Assembly: GCA_965277425.1 (NCBI GenBank)
Contig: CBDICR010000007.1
Location: forward strand, 992,001 to 1,056,000
Source of the DNA: Poindextera sp965277425
GTDB lineage: Bacteria > Pseudomonadota > Alphaproteobacteria > Caulobacterales > Caulobacteraceae
DNA: 64,000 bases
Reading direction: 5' to 3'
The position numbers and the translations under genes are program-made. This document shows, piece by piece, positions 58,834-64,000 of this stretch (its first letter is position 1; every line of letters starts with the position of its first letter). Below the pieces are notes generated by a model. That model was not told the origin of the DNA, ran no database searches, and saw only the letters and a program-made list of their open reading frames with translations.

Positions 58834-60518
58834 CGGTCGTCTCCCAAACTTGGCATGTCTGCCGGACTGCCTTTCAAGACCGGCGCGCCTGCCACAGCGG
58901 CCACATCGCCGAAACTTGGGACGGCGCCGTAGCCGACTGCGCGACGGAGCGCGCCGGTCCACCGATCGCCTCGCCAGGCGACGTGCTGGTCTGGACGCAC
59001 GAGCGTCAGATCGGCCTCATAGAGATCGGTGATTGCCGGGCTGGGCCGGACGATCTCGAACGGCGCCCCCAGCTCGCGCGATTCCGCCGCGGCGAGCGAG
59101 ACCTGCGCCTCGTCGGCGCCCTCGGCGACCACCAGGGCGAAGCCCAGGCCGAAGGCGTCGTAGAGCGAGCGGCCGTCGGCGAGCCAGCCGTGCGGCGCCA
59201 GGCTGCCCGGCCGCGCGTTCGGCCTGTAGTGCTGGCCGTCGTGGGCCGGCGTCGGCCCGGGCTCGCTGTCGATGATCGGAGAGGTCTCATAGCCAAGGCC
59301 GAGCACGGTTCCGAGCGTGTGGTACTCCCGCGCCTTGGCCAGCTGGATCGCCGCGCCGACCTCATCGCGCAGCGCCTGGCCTTGCGGCGTGTCGGCGTCG
59401 AGGCCGTCGCGCCAGGGCGAGCCCAGCATCATCTGATGGTTGGCCAGCGCCTCCTCGATGACGAACCGGTGCACCGGACGGCGCTCGGCCTCGTACGAGG
59501 CGACAAGGTTCGAGCCGCCCCAGCCCTGCAGCGCCGCGGCGATCTTCCAGCCGAGGTCGACGCCGTCGCCGACCCCCATGTTCATTCCGTAGCCGCCGAA
59601 GGGCGGATGCAGATGGCAGGCGTCGCCGGCCAGGATGATACGGCCCTGGCTGTATTTGTCGGCGATCAGTTCGCTGGCCACCCACTGGTCGGCGCTGAGG
59701 ATCTGGTAGGGAAGATCGATGCCGGTGGTCTGCTTGATCTGCTCGACCACCTTGTCGTCGGACAGGGGCTCGCCGTCGCGCAGGCCGGTGCCGAAATACC
59801 AGATGTCGCCCGCGTCCATCGGGCCGGTGATGCTCAGACCCGCGGGGCCGATCTGCAGGAACATCACCCCGGGGCCATGAACCTGCGCCTGCGCCAGACC
59901 AGGCGCGTGGAAGACCACATTCGAGTGGCGCGAGATGCCATAGGTTCCCTGCATGGTCGCGCCGATCAGGTCGCGCACGGCGCTGCGGGCGCCGTCGGCG
60001 CCGATCAGGTAGCGGCAGATGACGGCGGCGGTCTCGCCCGCGGCGTCGCTCAGACGAACGGTGACGGTCTCATCGTCCTGTTCGGCGCCGACAAAGGTCG
60101 TGTCGAAGCGCAGGGTCACGCTATCTAGGGTGCGCGCATGCTCCAGCAGGACGCGCTCCAAGGTGTACTGTGGCACCCACTGGGCATGCTCGGGATAGGC
60201 GTCGGCGCGCTCGGGCGAGGCGTTGAAGGCATTGCGAAACACCGCAAACGGATAGCCGGCCAGGCTGGTCACGAAGTGGATGTCGTTTGGATAGTCCACG
60301 CCGAGCGGTGAAGCGTCTGCAAGCGTATCGGCGATGCCCCAACGGCGCAGGTGGCCGCGGGTGCGGGCGTTGGTGGTCTTGGCGCGCGGCGCGAGGCCGG
60401 CGCGGCTGTTACGCTCGGCCACCAGCACGCGCACGCCACGCATGCCGAGCTCGATCGCCGCCGCCAGCCCGACAGGCCCCGCGCCGATGACCACGACCTC
60501 GAATTCGGTCTCGCTCAC
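58830..60518 (-). CDS. FAD-dependent aromatic ring hydroxylase (MhpA/TfdB-like)
   Basis: 562 residues from GTG 60518, after GAGGAG. FEVVVIGAGPVGLAAAIELG (FAD Rossmann), RYLIGADGARSAVRDLIGA (DG motif), RIILAGDACHLHPPFGGYGM and NMGVGDGVDLGWKIAAAL (GD motif), then a thioredoxin-like C-terminal domain as in phenol hydroxylases. It probably makes the catechol that the adjacent dioxygenase cleaves; the two genes are translationally coupled. Confidence 0.92.
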   Translation of the reverse strand: MSETEFEVVVIGAGPVGLAAAIELGMRGVRVLVAERNSRAGLAPRAKTTNARTRGHLRRWGIADTLADASPLGVDYPNDIHFVTSLAGYPFAVFRNAFNASPERADAYPEHAQWVPQYTLERVLLEHARTLDSVTLRFDTTFVGAEQDDETVTVRLSDAAGETAAVICRYLIGADGARSAVRDLIGATMQGTYGISRHSNVVFHAPGLAQAQVHGPGVMFLQIGPAGLSITGPMDAGDIWYFGTGLRDGEPLSDDKVVEQIKQTTGIDLPYQILSADQWVASELIADKYSQGRIILAGDACHLHPPFGGYGMNMGVGDGVDLGWKIAAALQGWGGSNLVASYEAERRPVHRFVIEEALANHQMMLGSPWRDGLDADTPQGQALRDEVGAAIQLAKAREYHTLGTVLGLGYETSPIIDSEPGPTPAHDGQHYRPNARPGSLAPHGWLADGRSLYDAFGLGFALVVAEGADEAQVSLAAAESRELGAPFEIVRPSPAITDLYEADLTLVRPDQHVAWRGDRWTGALRRAVGYGAVPSFGDVAAVAGAPVLKGSPADMPSLGDDR

Positions 60519-60558
60519 GCGCGCCGTCTCCTCTTGCCCACGAGGTCCGCCGCAAGGG

Positions 60559-61413
60559 TCATTCGGCGACCCGATTCTCGATCGCGCCGATGCCGTCGAT
60601 CTCGCACCGCACCACGTCGCCAGGGCGCAGGAACTGCTGCGGCTGCATGGCCGCGCCGACGCCTTCCGGCGTGCCGGTGGCCAAAAGGTCGCCCGGCTCG
60701 AGCGTGAAGGCGGTCGAGAGATAGGCGATCTGCTGCCAGACATTGTGGACCATCTGGCCGGTGTCGCTCTCCTGGCGGACCTGGCCGTTCACCAGGCAGC
60801 GCAGCTTCAGGCCATGCGGCTCTGTGATCTCGTCGGCGGTGACGATCCACGGGCCGATCGGCCCATGGGTGTCGAACGACTTGCCCATGGTGAAGGTCGG
60901 GGAATGGGTCTGCCAGTCGCGCGCCGAGATGTCGTTGGCGACCGTGTAGCCGAAGACGTGCTTGTGGGCGTCGGCCTCGGAAACGCCCTTGGCCGCCTTG
61001 CCAAGGACGGCGCAAAGCTCCGCCTCATAGTCGAGTTTTTCAGTCACGCCGGGATCGGTGTCGTCATAGGGGCCGACGACGCAGGTGGTCTGCTTGTTGA
61101 ACCAGAACTGCTGGGTCGGGGCGGCGACGCCCAGGCGCTCGGCCTCGGCGATATGCTTGCGGTAGTTCATGCCGATGGCCAGGTACTTGCCGGGCCGCTC
61201 GATCGGGGCCAGCAGGCGGACCGAGGCCAGTGGCGTGGTGTCGCTCGCCTTTTCGACCAGGGCTGCGACGGCGGCCAGCGCCTCGGCGCCGCCGGCGGCG
61301 ATCGACAGCATGGTCGGATATTGCGCGCCGAGCCCGTCGAGCGGGACGATGTCCTCGCCGCGCAGCACCCCCAGGACCGGCGCCCCGGCGCGTTCAAAGC
61401 GCAACAGTTTCAA
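60559..61413 (-). CDS. Fumarylacetoacetate hydrolase-family protein
   Basis: 284 residues: YLAIGMNYRKHIAEAERLG, the metal ligands in LDYEAELCAVLGKAAKGVSE (two Glu) and VFGYTVANDISARDWQ (Asp), and LLATGTPEGVGAAMQPQQFL. In meta-cleavage pathways FAH-type enzymes act as ring-fission product hydrolases, hydratases or decarboxylases; the exact reaction cannot be told here. Confidence 0.92.
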   Translation of the reverse strand: MKLLRFERAGAPVLGVLRGEDIVPLDGLGAQYPTMLSIAAGGAEALAAVAALVEKASDTTPLASVRLLAPIERPGKYLAIGMNYRKHIAEAERLGVAAPTQQFWFNKQTTCVVGPYDDTDPGVTEKLDYEAELCAVLGKAAKGVSEADAHKHVFGYTVANDISARDWQTHSPTFTMGKSFDTHGPIGPWIVTADEITEPHGLKLRCLVNGQVRQESDTGQMVHNVWQQIAYLSTAFTLEPGDLLATGTPEGVGAAMQPQQFLRPGDVVRCEIDGIGAIENRVAE

Positions 61414-61433
61414 CAGGCGTCTCCTCTTGCGAT

Positions 61434-62366
61434 TCAGTGGCCAGGCCGCGGGGCCAGTTCCTGGTAGGTCGTCTCGATGAAGGTCGGAAAACGCGCCGCC
61501 ACGCCCGGCAAGGGCGCGTCGTGCAGCGCCAGCTTGATCTCGGCCAGGCTCTTGCCCTGCTCGACCATGGCCTTGATCTCGGCCCGACGCTGAATCGCGG
61601 TCGCAAGGCGGGCCTTCACCTCGTCGCGGGTCAGCGGCGCGCCGTGGCCGCTGACGAAGAGGTCGGCGTCGAGCGACAGCATAGCCTTCACCGAGGCGAT
61701 CCAGCCCAGCGACGAGCCGTGCTTGTTCAGGTGGATTCCCGGATAGGGCCCGATCGCCGGCGTCAGCAGATCGCCTGCATAGACCAGCCTGGAGGCGGGC
61801 AAATAGACGATCAGGTCGCCATCGGTATGGGCCGGCGCGGTATGGATCAGGACCAGGCGGACGCCGTCGATGACCAGGTCTTCGCGATGCTGGACAGTGT
61901 GCGTCGGCACATAGTTCCTGATCTCGGGCGGGGGCGGCAATCCGTTCGAGTTGGGGTCGGCGATCACGCCCTCGATCTCGGCCTTGGCGTTGTCCTGGGC
62001 GTAGATCGCCATTCCCCGCGGAAAGGCTGGCAGCCCGTTGATATGGTCGGGATCGCTGTGGGTGAGGATCATCACGTTGACGGGCTTGGTCGTCAGTTTG
62101 GCGATCTCGGCCAGCTCGGCCTTGGCGGCTGGCACAAAGATCTGGGCATCGATGGCGATGACGCCGTCGTCGCCGATGATGAAGCCGGCGTTGCTGATCG
62201 GACCGGACACCAGATAGTCCCCTGGCGCGAGCTGCCTGACGCCGGGCGGCGACGCGGCGGCCGCGAGCGCCGCTCCTTCCGGCGACGCGGCCGGCTGCGA
62301 AAGCGCCGGCATGGCGACCAGGCCCGCGAGGACGATGGGCAGCGCGAAGATGGAGGTCTTGAGCAT
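61434..62366 (-). CDS. Secreted metallo-beta-lactamase-fold hydrolase with altered metal motif
   Basis: 310 residues from ATG 62366 (GTG 62381 possible) with a Sec signal peptide (TSIFALPIVLAGLVAMPALS). The MBL fold is clear: NAGFIIGDDGVIAIDAQI, HTAPAHTDGDLIVYLPASRL, VYAGDLL and FVSGHGAPLTRDE. The HxHxDH motif reads HSDPDH, with Asp in place of the second His, so zinc site 1 is altered. Periplasmic, substrate unknown; lies between the TonB receptor and the FAH gene. Confidence 0.88.
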   Translation of the reverse strand: MLKTSIFALPIVLAGLVAMPALSQPAASPEGAALAAAASPPGVRQLAPGDYLVSGPISNAGFIIGDDGVIAIDAQIFVPAAKAELAEIAKLTTKPVNVMILTHSDPDHINGLPAFPRGMAIYAQDNAKAEIEGVIADPNSNGLPPPPEIRNYVPTHTVQHREDLVIDGVRLVLIHTAPAHTDGDLIVYLPASRLVYAGDLLTPAIGPYPGIHLNKHGSSLGWIASVKAMLSLDADLFVSGHGAPLTRDEVKARLATAIQRRAEIKAMVEQGKSLAEIKLALHDAPLPGVAARFPTFIETTYQELAPRPGH

Positions 62367-62382
62367 CGTGCGCCGCCCCACC

Positions 62383-64000
62383 CTAAAAGCTGGCCGTCGC
62401 CGTCACGCCGTAGGTGCGCGGCGGCTCGATCCCGTAGAGGTTGAAGCCGGCGCCCTCGCCGTAAATGTTCACCGCGGCGTTCTCGATGTTCTTCACCCAG
62501 ACCCGCACCGAATATTTGTCGTCGCCCCAGTGATAGGCGGCGTTGGCGTCGGTCATGGTGAAGCCGTTCTGATAGTCGTGCGGCACGGTCGAGGCGACGA
62601 TCAGCAGGTAGCGATCGGAGAGCTTGCTGTTGACGCCGAAGGTGATCGACGAGCCCTCGCCAAGCCGCCAAGTGTGCTCGTAGCCGAGCAGCGCCGACCA
62701 GGGCGGATCGTTCACCAGCTCTGATCCCGCCGGCAGGTGGACCTCATACCCGGTGGCGGGCGGTATGAAGCCGGCATAGTTCAGCGCGCCGAAGGTCGCG
62801 TGGTCCCATGAGAGGGAGGCCGAGAACCGGTCTTCGGGCGTCGCCGCGAACTGCGCGCTCAGTTCGATCCCATAGGCTGTGACCGGCCCGGTGTTCTCGA
62901 TCTGCAGGCCAGAGACACCGCCGCCGCCTTGGACAAAGGCCGGAAAGTCGTACTGATAGTTGCGGAAGTCATAATAGTAGAAGTCGCCGTTCAGCTGCAG
63001 CCGGTTGTCGAAGAAGCGGTTCTTCGAGCCGACCTCATAGGCGGTGATCGTCTCCGGCTGGAATATGGCCGGCGCCTCGTTGGCGACCGGAGGCGCGGAT
63101 GGATTGCCGCCGCTGACGCCGCCGGCGGCATATCCCGTGGAGATGGTCGCATAGACCAGGTTCCTGGGCGTCACATCGTATTCCAGCGCGCCCTTGTAGG
63201 TGAACTTGTCGCTGGAGGTCGAGGCGCGCCCATAGGTTGTGCCACGAAAGTTGGTCGCGCTGGAGTCTATGCCCCGGGCGTCCGCTGTATAGCGAACGCC
63301 GCCGGTGATCCGCAGGCTGTCGGTGATCCCGTAGGTCGCTTGCGCATAGCCGGCCTGCGACTGCTGCGGCGCCTTGGTGAAGGCCTGCGTGCCCGACGGC
63401 GGCAAGATGCTGCCCGGGACGATGACCTGCTGCGAATAATCGCCGCTGCTGGTGAAAAGGTAGGTGCCGACCTGCCAGGCGAGACCCCCCTGATGCTGGG
63501 CGTTGTCGTGGCCAGCGATCCGCAGCTCTTCCGAAAAGTCGTTGCTGTCCGAAATGACCGTGTTGGTGAAGTAGGCGCCATTCGGCAGGCGATCGGCGCG
63601 CTCGTGGGTGCCGACATAGCCGGTGATCGAGGTTATCGTCGCCCAGCCGAGATCGTAGTCCAGGTGAACCAGGCCGGAGGCGACATAGTTGTCCTGGTGT
63701 CCGCCCAGCACCGCCGATGCGCCCTTGCCGGGCGCCAGCGCGTTGCAGGACCCGGGCGTAAAGAGCGACCAGGGCGCGGAAGCGCCGCAGGGGTAGGACT
63801 CCGGAATAAAACCATGGCCGCCCTCGTGCGAATAGTTGGCCTCGACATAGGCGGTGAAATGGCTGGTCGGCGTCCACTTGGCCGAGATCCGGCCGGTGTC
63901 GGTGTTGGTGTCGTCGTAATAGCCGCCGAGATAGCCGTCCCGCCGGTCGCGGTCATAGGCGAAGCGCAGGGCCAAGTCGCTGGTCACCGGCAGGTTCAGG
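62383..64000 (-). CDS. TonB-dependent outer membrane receptor, N-terminus beyond the window
   Basis: The last ~539 residues of a TonB-dependent receptor; the frame is open to the window end, so plug and TonB box are missing and GTG 63987 is internal. The sequence is a run of amphipathic strands with aromatic girdles (HFTAYVEANYSHEGG, PRNLVYATISTGYAAGGVSG, YEVGSKNRFFDNRLQLNGDF) and ends with Phe (YGVTATASF), as outer membrane barrels do. As the first gene of the catabolic cluster it probably imports the cluster's substrate. Confidence 0.93.
   Translation of the reverse strand, partial: LNLPVTSDLALRFAYDRDRRDGYLGGYYDDTNTDTGRISAKWTPTSHFTAYVEANYSHEGGHGFIPESYPCGASAPWSLFTPGSCNALAPGKGASAVLGGHQDNYVASGLVHLDYDLGWATITSITGYVGTHERADRLPNGAYFTNTVISDSNDFSEELRIAGHDNAQHQGGLAWQVGTYLFTSSGDYSQQVIVPGSILPPSGTQAFTKAPQQSQAGYAQATYGITDSLRITGGVRYTADARGIDSSATNFRGTTYGRASTSSDKFTYKGALEYDVTPRNLVYATISTGYAAGGVSGGNPSAPPVANEAPAIFQPETITAYEVGSKNRFFDNRLQLNGDFYYYDFRNYQYDFPAFVQGGGGVSGLQIENTGPVTAYGIELSAQFAATPEDRFSASLSWDHATFGALNYAGFIPPATGYEVHLPAGSELVNDPPWSALLGYEHTWRLGEGSSITFGVNSKLSDRYLLIVASTVPHDYQNGFTMTDANAAYHWGDDKYSVRVWVKNIENAAVNIYGEGAGFNLYGIEPPRTYGVTATASF

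Overview
The window is a continuous stretch of high-GC alphaproteobacterial chromosome, most likely from Caulobacteraceae (Caulobacter/Phenylobacterium type). The evidence is a PhyR/EcfG general stress response module with GGAAC-N16/17-CGTT promoters, a SidA-like SOS micro-gene beside dnaE with an alphaproteobacterial GTTC-type LexA box, a surE-pcm-nlpD block without rpoS, a tRNA-tuf operon and a TonB-dependent receptor.

Layout. 1-1.43 kb: 3' part of cysNC (sulfate activation). 1.5-6.4 kb: a general stress response island with an ElaB/YqjD-like membrane protein, phyR, a KGG-repeat stress protein, a fused EgtB-EgtD ergothioneine enzyme, the sigma factor ecfG and a NepR-like gene overlapping its 3' end on the other strand. 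Perfect EcfG-type promoters precede the ElaB-like gene, egtBD, ecfG and, at 13.5 kb, a small lipoprotein gene. 6.5-8.5 kb: tsf and rpsB. 8.7-9.0 kb: a GIY-YIG nuclease gene exactly bracketed by inverted palindromic repeats. 9.1-12.6 kb: dnaE and the SidA-like micro-gene. 12.9-21.6 kb: an accessory region with VOC proteins, a small lipoprotein and a tightly overlapping minus-strand run (MmcQ/YjbR, ArsR, a 30-codon micro-ORF, SRPBCC, three tandem TetA-like MFS pumps, DegP-like protease).

21.8-35.7 kb: the S10-spc-alpha ribosomal superoperon, all on the minus strand from rpsJ to rplQ, including secY, adk and rpoA; fusA and tuf are not at its head. 36-41.4 kb: a GIN-domain protein, the nlpD-pcm-surE block and serS. 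41.6-44.5 kb: an atypical small gene, an alpha/beta hydrolase and tatABC. 45-46.4 kb: tRNA-Tyr, tRNA-Gly and tuf in one operon with a recognisable promoter and terminator. 46.5-52.7 kb: rlmB, a histidine-rich lipoprotein, a TerC-family protein, metG, an APC permease and tRNA-Thr.

53.1-64 kb: a minus-strand catabolic gene cluster. It runs from a TonB-dependent receptor (cut by the window end) through a secreted metallo-beta-lactamase-fold protein, an FAH-family hydrolase, an aromatic-ring FAD hydroxylase, an extradiol dioxygenase, an MFS permease, a second FAD monooxygenase, a cytochrome P450 remnant, an amidohydrolase and a dienelactone hydrolase. Together these suggest uptake, hydroxylation and meta-cleavage of an aromatic compound of unknown identity.

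The most interesting items are the stress island with its divergent EcfG promoters and EgtB-EgtD fusion, the SidA-like gene, the palindrome-bracketed GIY-YIG cassette, and the ArsR-tail micro-ORF in the MFS operon. No prophage, integrase, CRISPR array or intact insertion sequence was seen.
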